A program made the translations under genes and the position numbers. This document shows, one piece after another, positions 1 to 10,948 of a stretch of 64,000 nt of DNA. Source of the stretch: Hypoxylon rubiginosum (Eukaryota > Ascomycota > Sordariomycetes > Xylariales > Hypoxylaceae); assembly GCA_902806565.1 (NCBI GenBank), contig CADCXA010000037.1:620001-684000 (forward strand). Direction: 5' to 3'. Position 1 is the stretch's first letter. Each line of letters starts with the position of its first letter. The notes beneath the pieces are model-generated. The model did not search any database. It had not been told where the DNA came from and saw nothing but the letters and a program-made list of their open reading frames with translations.

Positions 1-881
1 AGGATACTAAGGTCCGGTTAAGCATCAAGGCAGACGACGAGGACCTGTACAATGCTCGTCCGCAGAAACGACCGAGGTTAGAATTGCAACAGCAAGGCCG
101 TCCTGGCCCTCACAGCCAACTCCGCCTGGTTGTCCGTCCCGACGGAGGAAAATCTGTGGAACCTGTCGATCTCGTCTTGCTATCCGACAAGCTGGCCGAA
201 AAGGAAAATGAGCTGCGTAGTGATGTCGAATCCAAGGTCCATAACCACAGAAGATGGAATAACAATTACGTCGATTTAACGGCGGATCCACTACCTCCCC
301 CCGTCCGAGCAAAGGAGTCAAGTTTTAGGAATGCTAAGACCACCGCCTACATAACCCCGCCAGCGTCGTCTGCCGAAGACTCAATGGATATAGACGGAGA
401 TGGAGGAGGATCCGTCCCAGTAAAGGCGATAGTATCGTTGCTGCAGGAAGCTTTCCCCAGCGCTTTCCCACGCGTCTCAGACCACGAAGACGATGCAGAC
501 CATGCAACGGCATATCGTCGCCGCTACGGCCGACTAGGCCGCATGTTCGTCGACCGTCGGTCGCCCAAGCAAAAGGGATCACAGCAGCCCACCCCTAGTC
601 CACGAGAAATAGATCTGACCCAGAGTGACCGATGGAAATATGATCAGGATGACGACGACGATGAGCAGCCTGTGTATGAGATCGATCCCAATAGCTCTCG
701 CCAGATGAGATTTCGAGCGACAATTCCGCCAGCAACTCACCACTTATTGAGGAGGCAGGGAATAGATGCAGCTGCCATGCATACTGGTGGTGCAAATCGA
801 CAGGCTCTACCGCAAGTCCAAGTACCAGCTCAGCCGCCGGTCCATCAACTTCAAGAACAAAAGCCTCAGGCTTCTGCTTGA
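1..881 (+). CDS. EPL1: EPL1, enhancer of polycomb-like protein (C-terminal part, cut by window start)
   Basis: EPL1 is the scaffold of the NuA4 histone acetyltransferase complex in the nucleus. The frame is open from base 3, so only the last ~293 residues are present and the conserved N-terminal EPcA domain lies upstream. The call rests on family-typical C-terminal blocks in order: a basic stretch with DEDLYNARPQKRPR, then LVLLSDKLAEKENEL, then WNNNYVDLT, then YRRRYGRLGRMFVDRR, and finally SDRWKYDQDDDDDEQPVYEID followed by RFRATIPP. The same order is known from Fusarium-type EPL1. The rest is proline-, glutamine- and acid-rich and probably disordered. The stop is the TGA at 879-881. A further 3' intron is possible, but I see no need for one. 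TRA1, another NuA4 subunit, lies 28 kb downstream. Confidence 0.82.
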   Translation, partial: DTKVRLSIKADDEDLYNARPQKRPRLELQQQGRPGPHSQLRLVVRPDGGKSVEPVDLVLLSDKLAEKENELRSDVESKVHNHRRWNNNYVDLTADPLPPPVRAKESSFRNAKTTAYITPPASSAEDSMDIDGDGGGSVPVKAIVSLLQEAFPSAFPRVSDHEDDADHATAYRRRYGRLGRMFVDRRSPKQKGSQQPTPSPREIDLTQSDRWKYDQDDDDDEQPVYEIDPNSSRQMRFRATIPPATHHLLRRQGIDAAAMHTGGANRQALPQVQVPAQPPVHQLQEQKPQASA

Positions 882-3297
882 TGAATCTTCAGTAGGCCAC
901 CAAAGTAGTCCGTTGCGGACATCGATAGTTGACTTGGATGTTCGTGTACCCACTGGCAGGGCGTGGTTCCAGAAGGACGATTGGCAGTAGTGACTGACAG
1001 ATTGCCCTAACAGAGCAGTCCGTCCGAATGTCAACCAGGTCCTCGGCGTTCGCTCGGTAGCACTCACTGTTGAGACATGATACACCACAGCAGTATACCC
1101 TTGCGCAAGAGATGTTAGGATGATTAGGGTGTTTTCTGGCCCTGCGCGCGTGGGCGAATGAGCATTTTGGAATCAAGTTGGAACCCCTTAACCCCGCTCC
1201 AATTCCAGGATGGGTAAAATAGGTTGCGATCTTTGGCGATGCGACTAGAAATCCATCGATGTACCTATTCCCCCTAGTTCGCACCAATGACCTGTACATA
1301 GAGTGCGCGAACATATGGATTGGCAGGGGATGGTGGCGTTGGTCGTTTGTTGTAAGAGTATATAGTATGGATTCAGGACCAATGCATAGCCGGGGAGTTG
1401 GCGGAGTTTAGTTAAGCTGCTCGGGGTGGCAGATACGAAGGGCAGAAGAAGCAAACGTTGTTCTTGCATCCTCGACGCGCCTCTCTTCGAATTTAATTAT
1501 TGAATCGTAATAATTGGTGTTGGTCGATCGTGATCGTGCTTATGTCTTGAATGCTCAGGAGTCGGGTGATATGGTGGTGATATCTGGGTTCTCGTCAGCT
1601 TTCATTGGCTCAATTTCCTTGAAAGATCGATGGCCTGTAGTTCCTCTGGGAAATTGCTGATAGGTTGGTATCGTTAGGCACCGCCTCGGTGTAACACCTC
1701 TTTCAGGTGTTAGTCGACCGGAATTGCTTCAGATGAGGAAAACTAGATGTGAGTAGGTAGTAACCCTTTGAAGATCTGACGACGAGTACTTGTCTCTCCT
1801 TGAATGACTTCTGGCAGGAAAAGCAGATGTTGAGCTCGGTAGAAATTGTCTCGCGACGGTATCGTCTCGTGTACTTTCGATCTTTGGCTCTTTCCAGCAC
1901 TCGATGTTAAATGAATAAGGCTATGTAGTTCGCTGAGATGTCCGAGTTTCAAGTTGCTCGAATGAAAAGGTTGAACTTTTAACTTAAAAGGAAAATGTTG
2001 CTCGATGGTAGAAAATTTAGCTCATAGCATCTGATACTAGGCGTGAGCATGCGGGGAACAGACCTGGGGAATGATTAGCTCTGTGGTCTGGTGTAGGTAG
2101 ATGTCGTGGTGGCTGCAACATTACATACTGGAGAAAAAGTTGATCAGGTTTGCAATGCCTGGCTAGTGTTGTAGAAATTTGGTGTATGGAAGTCATTGTC
2201 TTCTATGCATCCACCACAACCTCGAGGCCGACCAATGCGCCTTAGGCGAAAATAGCCAAACCCAGCTCGGCTCATGCCAGTGACACACCAATGACCTGGA
2301 ATTCCAAGTTCTCTAGTATCGTTGTATAGATATCTGTTTGCCTTAAATACTAGTGGCCATATCATCTGTAATGCGCGATATAGGCTGGGTCCTAGCGAAG
2401 GATCGAGGGTATTCCGGATGATCGCATGGCTACTGACACAGCACATATATGGATGTGACGGCGGAAGCTCGTTACCCCTCTTCTAGGGAGAAAAAGGGCA
2501 TGGTCACTATGGTAGTCTGTACACAACTAGCGGAAATTCGCGTGGGCAAGGAGAAAGGAGGATAGTAGGAGTGAGAGAATCTGTAAGAGGCTCGGGTCAG
2601 CGACAAGTCGGAAGAACGTGGAGGGCGGATTAGCGCCAGATGACGAACATTGAATGACGGAGCATGTGCAGCTCCTATTCAAGAGATTTCTAAACAATAA
2701 ATAGCAAGAGGGTAGACACACCATAGTAAAAGAAAGACATAGGAGATAATATAAGGGAGAGGAGAAAAATATCATCAAGGCGGGTAAGGTTTGTGGGAGG
2801 ATGACCCAGAGGTTGGAAAGCTGAGGCGATTTGGTAATATTTCTGCTTTTGGTGCTTTAGGACTGAAGGCTATTATTACCGGCTCAGTTGAATATAAGTG
2901 CGGCGGCCCCACTTCAGCGTAAACTCGAACCATTTAGTTGGTCAGGCTCTTAAAACCTTAACAGCCGCCTGCTCGAGGATCACAGCGGCGGGATCCAGCT
3001 GTCCAGGACTTGTTCAGGGGGACCCACTATAGACCACGTTTTCCGCTAAAACACCCTGACACCCGACACCGAACTGTAGGGTTTATCGATAAGGGCCACA
3101 TATCCAAGTTCATTCGTCATTGGAGGGGTCTCTGCCCTTTTTCATCAAGCTACTCCCGCTTCGTACATGGTTTATAAAAGATAAGGCGGCAAAAGAACCC
3201 CACAACGATATAGCCTCATCTACCTAATCTTTATCTGAAGAACATTCCAAGCCACTACAGAAGAAAAAAGGGGGAGGAGCGGAACATTGAACAAACC
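882..3297. other. Intergenic stretch between EPL1 and KAE1
   Basis: 2.4 kb without a convincing gene. All open frames are under 145 codons and look like no known family. The left part should hold the EPL1 3' UTR and the right end the KAE1 promoter. The sequence is of mixed composition with no large repeat. Confidence 0.6.
3171..3180 (+). promoter_or_regulatory. TATA-like element upstream of KAE1
   Basis: TTTATAAAAG lies about 120 bases before the KAE1 start codon and is directly followed by GATAAGG. The position suits a core promoter, but no transcription start is known. Confidence 0.4.
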
Positions 3298-4395
3298 ATG
3301 TCCAAGTCAACCGGCCTCCTCCTCGCCCTCGGCTGCGAGGGCAGCGCCAACAAGCTCGGCATCGGCGTCATCTCGCACGACCCGGCGACGGGCGAGACGG
3401 CCATCCTGGCCAACCTGCGGGACACCTTCAACTCGCCGCCGGGCTCGGGGTTCCTGCCCAAGGACACGGCGCGGCACCACCGCGCGCACTTCGCGCGCCT
3501 GGCCCGCGCCGCCCTCGCCGCCGCCGGCGTCACGGACCCGGCGTCGCAGCTGGCGTGCGTATGCTACACCAAGGGCCCGGGGATGGGCGCGCCCCTGCAG
3601 TCCGTCGCGGTGGCGGCGCGTACGCTCGCGCTGCTCTGGGGTAACCTGCCGCTCGTCGGCGTGAACCACTGCGTGGGCCACATCGAGATGGGGCGCGCGA
3701 TCACGGGGGCCGGGGACCCGGTCGTGCTGTACGTGAGCGGGGGCAACACGCAGGTGATCGCGTACGCCGAGCGGCGGTACCGCATCTTCGGCGAGACCCT
3801 CGACATCGCCGTCGGCAACTGCCTCGACCGCTTCGCCCGCACCCTCGCCATCAGCAACGACCCGGCCCCCGGCTACAACATCGAGCTGCTCGCCCGGAGG
3901 TCCGACGGCCGGCGGCTCCTCGACCTGCCGTACGCCGTCAAGGGCATGGACTGCAGCTTCAGCGGCATCCTCACCGCCGCCGACCTGCTCGCCGCCCAGA
4001 TGAAGGAGCAGGAGGCCAAGGTCGCGAGGGGCGAGGAGGTCGAGGAGGAAGATAGGTTCACGCCCGAGGACCTGTGTTTCAGTTTGCAGGAGACCATTTT
4101 CGCCATGCTCGTGGAGATCACCGAGCGCGCCATGGCGCACGTGGGCAGTAATCAGGTACTCATCGTAGGCGGTGTAGGCTGTAACGAGCGCCTGCAGGAG
4201 ATGATGGGGCAGATGGCCAAGGAACGGGGTGGAAGCGTGTATGCGACTGACGAACGCTTCTGTATCGACAATGGCATCATGATCGCTCATGCTGGTCTGT
4301 TGGCATTTGAGACAGGATTCCGTACTCCGTTGGAGGACAGTACTTGTACGCAGAGATTTAGAACAGATGAAGTTTACGTGAAATGGAGAGATTAA
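3298..4395 (+). CDS. KAE1: KAE1, tRNA N6-threonylcarbamoyladenosine synthase subunit (KEOPS/EKC)
   Basis: Catalytic subunit of the KEOPS complex. It transfers the threonylcarbamoyl group to A37 of ANN-decoding tRNAs in cytosol and nucleus. It is a single exon of 365 residues; the family is usually ~335-360. Visible motifs are the N-terminal ASKHA nucleotide-fold block [12 protein letters not shown] (residues 13-24), the metal-binding HxxxH in [11 protein letters not shown] (H124, H128), VSGGNTQ (146-152), the block [31 protein letters not shown], and the metal-binding Asp in [13 protein letters not shown] near the C-terminus. The ATG at 3298 is the first in frame and gives the normal N-terminus. 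The first two thirds have almost only G/C at third codon positions, while the last ~300 bases do not. The gene converges on the AMPK beta gene 455 bases away. An antisense frame of 364 codons is a by-product of this GC bias. Confidence 0.96.
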   Translation: MSKSTGLLLALGCEGSANKLGIGVISHDPATGETAILANLRDTFNSPPGSGFLPKDTARHHRAHFARLARAALAAAGVTDPASQLACVCYTKGPGMGAPLQSVAVAARTLALLWGNLPLVGVNHCVGHIEMGRAITGAGDPVVLYVSGGNTQVIAYAERRYRIFGETLDIAVGNCLDRFARTLAISNDPAPGYNIELLARRSDGRRLLDLPYAVKGMDCSFSGILTAADLLAAQMKEQEAKVARGEEVEEEDRFTPEDLCFSLQETIFAMLVEITERAMAHVGSNQVLIVGGVGCNERLQEMMGQMAKERGGSVYATDERFCIDNGIMIAHAGLLAFETGFRTPLEDSTCTQRFRTDEVYVKWRD

Positions 4396-4850
4396 GAACA
4401 TTCAAAGTCCCACTGTCCAATTATGATTGAAAATGGGGTTTTTTATTATTCATTATCGGCATCCCATAATTCATACCCTCTGCTTTTTCCGCGCCACCAA
4501 CGATTGCCTCATATGCGCCCCTATCTATGATATCGTAGCTTCATATTATTCGGCATATATTCGCAACGCGTACCGCCCGCACATCGTGCTTTACACGAAC
4601 AGCTCATTCCTAAAATCGTTTTGCTATCGTAGAAGCACAGGGTAAGCCATACCGATTAGTGCTGAATCTCAACGAATTCCGAGTTCTACCTCGTTCTTGG
4701 TGTGCAGGCTCTCCTGTCCCAGTTGTAAGCATATGAGAAACCATCCTGGCGCTATCGAGACCGACCTTCGTATAGTACGAATTAGGATCTCTTTCCTAGG
4801 CGCGTAGCGCGGTGCCATGTCTTTCACGAATAAAACCCGAAATATGCCTC
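4396..4850. other. Intergenic stretch between two convergent genes
   Basis: 455 bases holding the facing 3' UTRs of KAE1 and the AMPK beta gene. It is AT-rich after the KAE1 stop (T-run near 4438-4446). Nothing else was seen. Confidence 0.6.
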
Positions 4851-6422
4851 TTACTCGTTCTTCGTAGCTTTGTAGATGACCGTGGTCACATACTTTATCC
4901 CCGTTAGCATGACGAGTCCAGTAAATGTGCCTGCAAAGGGACAGCCTACCTTGTTCTGGTATCGGGTAGTAGCCGATACGGCGAGAACGTTGTTTTTAAT
5001 ACTACACGTAGCTAGGTGGTTGAGTACGGTGTGGTTCGGCATATTCAGAACGCTGTTGTCGTCCTTGATCAGAGTATTATTATTCATGATCGGCTTACTC
5101 AAGAAACCGGGCAGACTAGGCGGTGGTGGGAGTCGCTCCAGGGCCAGGGCGGAAAGCCTATATAGCTGAGTGTCCTCGGGCTGATCGAAATCATCTAGAT
5201 ACTGAGGAATCTTGGCAGTGAAGCTCTCGACTGGATCTATGATTTTCTGCTGGGGACCCCTGACCGAATCGTCGTGCGAAGGCTGTCTGGATGGCAAAGA
5301 CAGAGCGGCTTCGTCAGATTTAGGAACTCCAGCATCCAGAGGCAGGTTCCGTGAGCTAGCATCGTCACCGCTTACTTCGATATAATTCACCAGGTTATTT
5401 CCAAAGTCGACGGTGGTGGGTAGGTCTGGGGATGTTTGCATATTGCCATCGACTAGGAATTTTATGTGATGAGTACCGGGGAATACTGGTATGACCGTCT
5501 CTAAGACACCTTCCTTATTCTTGCTACGGCACAGAGATGTGTTAGCAATACATCAAGATAAACCCCACTGCTATACAAGCTTTACCCGACAACGTCAACG
5601 GTCTGGCCGTCCGACTTCTGGGACCCAAGGCCAAGCCTATATCTACGAAAAGGGGGTCAGAACTCACGATGGAACCAGTCGCTGCTTTCGACTCCATTGA
5701 AAAGGCGTTCCAGTCACGTAGACCTTCTGGCCGCCCCGCAACCACTCGATACGGGTTGGTATGGTCGGTCTCGTCTTATCGACGCGAAGCTCCTCGGTGT
5801 CTTCTTCGTCCGTTGCATTGCTCAGCCCCGACGCACGACGCGGTATGCTACTCGAATCGTCGAGGGGTGGGACATCGTCCACAGCCTTCTCGTCAATATC
5901 GCTTGGTGGGAATATTGGGGAGCCAGGTGTGTGAATCTCTTCTTCAATCGGGAGCGGCAGCCGCGGCGGACGGCTATGGTTATACGTCATATCTTGAATA
6001 CTGCTAGACGTAGGTCCGGATATCAGACTTTCTTCATACTGGGAGTCGTGTGCGTAGTCGTGCTCCGAGTGGGAAAAGGAGAAAGGAACGGCTACAGGTT
6101 TGGAGTGCTCATCCTTGAACTCTTGGGGTTTCTGTTTCTGCTCAGAAACCCTAGGAGGCGCAGCCGAGTTATTGGAGCTAGTAGAGGGAGAGGAGGAGTT
6201 GAGGATGGATAGCGGTCTGGACTGGGAGTTCTTGTTAATAATGGAAGTGCCGGTTGCCTGGACGGCCGAGGCTTCGGGAGAAGCTGGTGACCTGATATGT
6301 TGGTTGTGTATCGATACCAGGTTCTTGGGTTCCTTCTTGGAAGCCCGGGGGGAGTCGTGCAACGGCAGCGAAGCGGTGGTGGGGGTGACCGGCTTCGAGG
6401 TTGACGACGGGTTATTTCCCAT
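4851..6422 (-). CDS. GAL83: SNF1/AMPK kinase beta subunit (GAL83/SIP2/AMP-activated beta type)
   Basis: Scaffold subunit that joins the SNF1/AMPK catalytic and gamma subunits and directs the kinase to targets during carbon stress. The model has three exons: 6422-5668, 5523-4950 and 4892-4851, with introns of 144 and 57 nt. The product is 456 residues. The N-terminus MGNNPSS fits N-myristoylation at Gly2. A long Ser/Pro-rich region follows. The glycogen-binding CBM48 domain starts at PTIPTRIEWLRGGQKVYVTGT and is split by intron 1; the joined sequence continues VIPVFPGTHHIKFLVDG. The C-terminal AMPKBI domain runs from IPQYLDDF through ALERLPPPPSLPG and LNHLATCSIKNNVLAVSATTRY. Intron 2 is in frame, so an unspliced reading would insert 19 residues; splicing restores the family-typical ending YVTTVIYKATKNE. 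Both introns are GT-AG, and the second carries a GCTAAC branch site. Confidence 0.95.
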
Positions 6423-7957
6423 TGTCTGGCGTGGGGGACGGGGGAGGAAATGATTTCCCCCTTTGGCGGTTGGGTTATTTTGCTTGTTCCTGGGAACGTG
6501 GCCGTGGCTAGGTAGAGACTGGGGGTCCTACGGAATGGGAGCTGGTAAATCGTGGGGAACTCGGATATGCTGACGGGCGGGATGTGGTGCGTAGTGCGTG
6601 TAGTGCGTGTAGTGCGTATAGTGCGTCGTGCGTCGTGGGCGGGCGCGCAGGCGCAGGCGGTGTGACCGAAGACGATTGCTGAAAAGGTGAATCAAGCTGA
6701 GGGATGGACGCGGATGTGGACGTAGACGTGGATCATGACAATCAAAAAAGTGGTCATGAGACCGTTTTGGCGTAGTTCGGCGATGAGACAACTAGACGGG
6801 CAAGACGGGCAAGACGGAGAATGGGGAGCGATTGGGCAGCTGGGGAAGATCTAAACGAGGAAGGACGATGTTCAAGTTCAAGGTCAAGGCTCTATGTGGG
6901 TTTCTTGTGGCTCTTGTGGTTCTCTTTTTTCCTTTCCCCGGTCCCTCATTTGATAACGTATCCCCCCCTAACCCCCCCCTTTGTAGCCAAGTAGCTTTCG
7001 TAGCCTCGAAACCGCCCCCGCCCCTCTTCAAACCCTTGCTTTTGCCCGCTATTGCCCGCTGAGCCCGCTGGAATGCCCCTCCTATTCCCTGCTCGGAACG
7101 AAGCACTGACCACAATACCCGAATAACACCGCAAGGGTCCAAGTACTCTGGTACCGTAACATTCCAAGATGCTTTCAAGCACGTTATTTTATATCTCTAT
7201 CGCATCCAGATTTTGAAGTAGGCTATTAGGTAAGTAGCGTTTTTAAAGACGTAAAGCTAAGAGAAATAGACAAGCCAAACGAATTGATTGGATTATTTCA
7301 CTTTTGCATATTCATACTAAATATTTCAATTTAATTTAGCTATACATGTTGTCAAACATGAATGTTTCCACTCCGGATTTACATTGGTTGGCAGGTCAGA
7401 GATCTGAGGTCAGAGGTTAGCGGTGAGCTTAACTCCAAATGCAGGCATGTTCAGGTGTACATACCCAAGGTATGATGTACCTCTCAATGTTATCTGGAGC
7501 CGATCGAGCCGCGTTGTTGCACGTGGGCTTTTGACTTTCAGTTTACATAACTGGGAAATTCCAGTGCCCAGGTGCCCAGCTTGCCCCGCCAGAACAGTTG
7601 ATGTCAGGTGCCAGCCACCGGGTCGGACTATTAGATTCACCTTCCGCCCGTCTTAGCCCGCCCTCATGGATGTCCACTTCGCTACATACATAGTACATGT
7701 ATGTACATGGTATTCTGTGGTACCTCGCTATGATCATATGAAGCAGATGCCAAGACCGGAGCGTCACCTTCGTCATACCTCAACCTGTCGGTAATAGCAC
7801 TGCAATATTCGAAAAAGGGTGATTTTATAAACTCCAAACTCAGTATCAGTCTCTTTTCACCGGTCCAAATTCAAAGTCGCCCATCTACAGAATCAACTAA
7901 CCCGCGTCGTCACCGAGAAAGGAAAAAGTCATCTGGCCACGAGGCCAATCCGTGAAA
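6423..7957. other. Divergent promoter region between the AMPK beta gene and a membrane-protein gene
   Basis: 1.5 kb without a supported gene. It holds a GTGCGTAGT-type tandem repeat (6586-6636), C-runs around 6961-6978, and an AT-rich middle part (7200-7360). Several short open frames overlap on both strands; none resembles a known family. Confidence 0.6.
6586..6636. repeat. Short tandem repeat with unit near TAGTGCGTG
   Basis: About five imperfect copies of a GTGCGTAGT/GTGCGTGTAGT unit lie ~165 bases upstream of the AMPK beta start codon, in its probable 5' UTR or promoter. Confidence 0.75.
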
Positions 7958-8757
7958 ATGGATTGGTTGGCCCCCTTGCAAACGTTTGGCACGTCATATC
8001 TGTATCCCACGCTCAAGTTCGTGGTGAAGCTGTGCTATATCGTCACGATACCTCTACACTATCCAATCTATTACCTACTCGCTCTAGTCGTATTTCTCTT
8101 ATCGCCTATTTGGTACATGGCCCACGCTACCTCACGTGCGGCATTGGCCGTCGCGGGTTTAGTTGCTAAGCTTAAGGTATTATTAATGACAACTCAACTT
8201 TCTAATTTCCATAGCTTCTCCAACCATAGCCCCTATCTATAAAGTACTATGTACGTAGATAATAATAAAAATGCAAAAATGACTAATTATCTGATAGTAC
8301 CTCTACATATACGTAAGGCTCCCCTGCCGGAAAGATCCCGTCGCACTGACACTAACACGAAATGCAGCTCGCCTGCGCAGCTCTTATTGGGATCTGTGCC
8401 GGTTGCATGTTGCATGGCACCTCGAACGTTATCTTTGTTCTACTAGGCGTCGATGCGTCGTCGCAGAAGCGGCGTTCGGAACGGGACGGATCTGAACTGC
8501 CGCCGCTGGAGGACGAGGAGCAAGACTACGACGAGCTAGATTCCGGAGCGCGATCCGGGGATAGCTCCAGTTGGGTGTCTACGTCTAGCCTCACCTCCAC
8601 GCCGCGGCCCCCGAAATCGAAAAAGACGAAGGACAGCGCGCACGATATGCTCGAGAAGCAGTGGAAGCTGCTCAGGTCCTCCGAGAAGCCCAAGAGGCGG
8701 CGTAGGGGATTGCTTGCTCAGACCATTCACGAGGAGAGTAGTAGTGATTTCTCCTGA
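7958..8757 (+). CDS. Small membrane protein of unknown function
   Basis: Two exons, 7958-8176 and 8368-8757, encode 202 residues. The 191-nt intron starts GTATTA and ends at CACTAACACGAAATGCAG, with an ACTAAC branch site close to the acceptor. I do not recognise the family. The N-terminal half holds about three hydrophobic segments: residues ~15-33, ~37-60 and, after the exon join, LACAALIGICAGCMLHG continuing to IFVLLGV. The C-terminal half is charged, with an acidic run (LPPLEDEEQDYDELD), a Ser/Thr/Pro stretch and a basic patch KPKRRRRG. That layout suggests a membrane-anchored protein with a cytosolic tail. The ATG at 7958 follows an in-frame GTG that is unlikely to be used. The gene is divergent from the AMPK beta gene. 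Confidence 0.72.
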
Positions 8758-9274
8758 TGTTGTGGATGAACAGCCTTGAAGCTCGTTACTTTTTGACAGC
8801 CCCCGAAGTAGATCATCTGTAACAATTATCAGGATTACATATGAATTCAAGGCAGACATATCCTATCCCTTATCACAGACTAAACGAGCACGTTCATGTT
8901 AAGATAGACTGCTGTAACTCTCGTCCTTTTTACCTACGGCTGTGGACTAGATCGTCGCTATAAATCTCAAACTATGGACGGGTTCAAATATTAATTCAGA
9001 AACGCTGGAGAGCTTGGACAAAAACTCACCAAGTCGGTGCGCTTATTCGATGCCATTATCAGGGGTAGACGGGCAAAACAGTATGTCATAAGAGGTACTA
9101 ATGGAAATGTACATTAGGAGCAATTCCAAGAGGTATCCCAAGTCAGTCAAATCAAATGACAATCTCCTACTGATTAGCCATGCTCGTCGTATGGCCGAAT
9201 ACTACTAAGGGGTAATGAGTTAATTATTAGTATTAATCATAAATATTAAGCGAGTAGGTATATATCTTGCTCTA
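8758..9274. other. Intergenic stretch between convergent genes
   Basis: 517 bases with the facing 3' ends of the membrane-protein gene and the secreted-protein gene. It is AT-rich near 9210-9260 (TTAATTATTAGTATTAATC). No gene was seen. Confidence 0.6.
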
Positions 9275-10383
9275 CTAAGCCGTCAACACCAAAACCCCGA
9301 TGACATCCAGTACCAGCGACAAGAGCCTCCAAGCCGGGCGGCTCCCCGCGCCTGTCGCAGAGGGAGACACTTCCGTCGTCGTGTCTAGGGCAGACTCCAC
9401 TTGAATCAACTCGGTTCCGTTTCCCGCCACCCCAGTCGATACCGATGTCGATGTCAGGGTTTCTTGCGCGGATTGGCTGCTTCCTGTCCCTATCGGGACT
9501 ATCGTCGTCGGAATAGACGAGACCAGCCAGCTAGTAATCGTCGGTGTCGGTGTCGGTGTCGGCGATGAAACCGCAACCCCCTGGACTGTCGTCGACCTGG
9601 GCAGCACGGTCTGTGTCTGGTACCAGCTTTGCCATTCCGGGGGGTTGGTAAACGCTACAAGTCATCATCATCACCATCAGCCAACCGTCAACTCACTCAT
9701 CACTTGCTCACCCATCCACACTTCACAAAAAGTAGGTAGGCTAAAATTATAAAGAAAAAAGGGGGGCGAATTACGTCTATACGTCACAGTCCAACCCCCC
9801 TGCGTCGTCGTCACCTCGGCCCCGTACGTCAGCGACGGCACGCACGCCGTGGTCTCGACGAGATCGCTATACCCGTCGACGCACCAGTACATGCACCACT
9901 ACAACACCAACAAAAACGAGGAGTTAGCAAATTCATTCTTCACGCTAAGATCTACAAGCCTTTAGAAACATGTTCTAGGATTCGAAATGGTGTTTTTTTA
10001 TATACAGAAAATAAAAGGAGAGGGAAACATCAACATACGCCAATATTCTCCGGCGTGCCCTGGTTCATAACCCCGCAGCTACCCCTACACCCCGCCGCCG
10101 CCGCCGACTGCTCGGGCGTCGCGCTCTCGTGCACGCAGTTCAGCTGGCAGTACGGGATATCCGTCTCGTTGACGGACCCGGGCAGTAGGCTGCCCGTCGC
10201 GACCGCCAGCGGCGCCCCGCAACCCAGGAGGCACGGCACGTCGCGGCTGTCGAACGGCGGCGACGTGCCGTCCAGCGTGTCCTCGCAGATGATGGGGTCC
10301 GGTACGGCGTGCGCGCCGCGGGGGGAGGATAGGAGGAGGAGGAGGGCGGAGACGGTGGTGACGGAAATGAAAAATTTATACAT
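9275..10383 (-). CDS. Secreted cysteine-rich protein with Ser/Thr stalk and GPI-like C-terminus
   Basis: Three exons, 10383-10039, 9898-9775 and 9654-9275, encode 282 residues. The exon phases agree only with donor GTAATT for intron 2. Residues 1-26 form a signal peptide ending in RGAHA. The mature N-terminal half has ten cysteines, eight of them in four CX3C pairs (CLLGC, CQLNC, CRGSC, CMYWC). The C-terminal half is Ser/Thr/Pro-rich, with TPTPTPTIT and several SxS/TxT runs likely to be O-glycosylated. It ends in a hydrophobic tail (WRLLSLVLDVIGVLVLTA) with small residues before it, which fits a GPI-anchor signal. I do not recognise the cysteine domain; it does not follow the eight-cysteine CFEM spacing. 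A cell-wall or surface protein is inferred, and function is unknown. Confidence 0.78.
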
Positions 10384-10948
10384 TATACCGATATTAGGTA
10401 GTCAAAATAGGGAGGCATTCAACGGGGCTCTATCGTGAAAATCCGGGACGGTCCGTTACCGCATGAGGGCATCACGATATTTATACGTGCGGAAATCAGC
10501 AGCCCCCATGCGGCCGGAAGCGTGGTTAGTTCCGGATGTTACGTTGGTGCCTATTTGCGCCCGCTTAGCTATCTGTAATGGGTTAGATAACGCGAGCAAC
10601 AGTTCACATCCTATTGCCATGTTAAACGTAGTCTTCATCGGAAAAATTTACTGTCAATTTTGTTTGACGCGATCCTATGCTACGGATCGAACACACTCTC
10701 GCGTTCCATTAGAACCGGCCCTCTGAACGGGGCCCGGAAATCTCGCGACTATGAACGCCAGCCCTGTGCCCGCGGCTCCGCTGCCATGGGCCTATCAGAT
10801 GCCATTAACCGCGAAAACCATCCGTGATCAATCCTCAAAATACAGAAAGTTTAGTAGTTTTCCCATTTGGGGGAAACGGCGAATGTAGGTTTGGGTGGAG
10901 AAGGGAGTGAAACCGCAGAGTAGCCCCTCTAAGAGGTTTGTTGCGATA
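10384..10948. other. Intergenic stretch upstream of the secreted-protein gene and downstream of BUR1
   Basis: 565 bases holding the promoter of the secreted protein and the BUR1 3' UTR, both on the minus strand. No supported gene or notable repeat. Confidence 0.6.

Noticed and set aside
3307..4401. A 364-codon frame antisense to KAE1
   Set aside because: It covers KAE1 almost exactly, has low-complexity composition caused by GC-rich third positions, and matches no family; KAE1 is certain.
6955..6985. Telomere-like CCCTAA sequence
   Set aside because: Only one CCCTAA unit occurs within C-runs; there is no tandem telomeric array.
10055..10438. A 127-codon plus-strand frame over the secreted protein gene
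   Set aside because: It is antisense to the cysteine-rich exon, whose signal peptide and splice joins are coherent; no family similarity.
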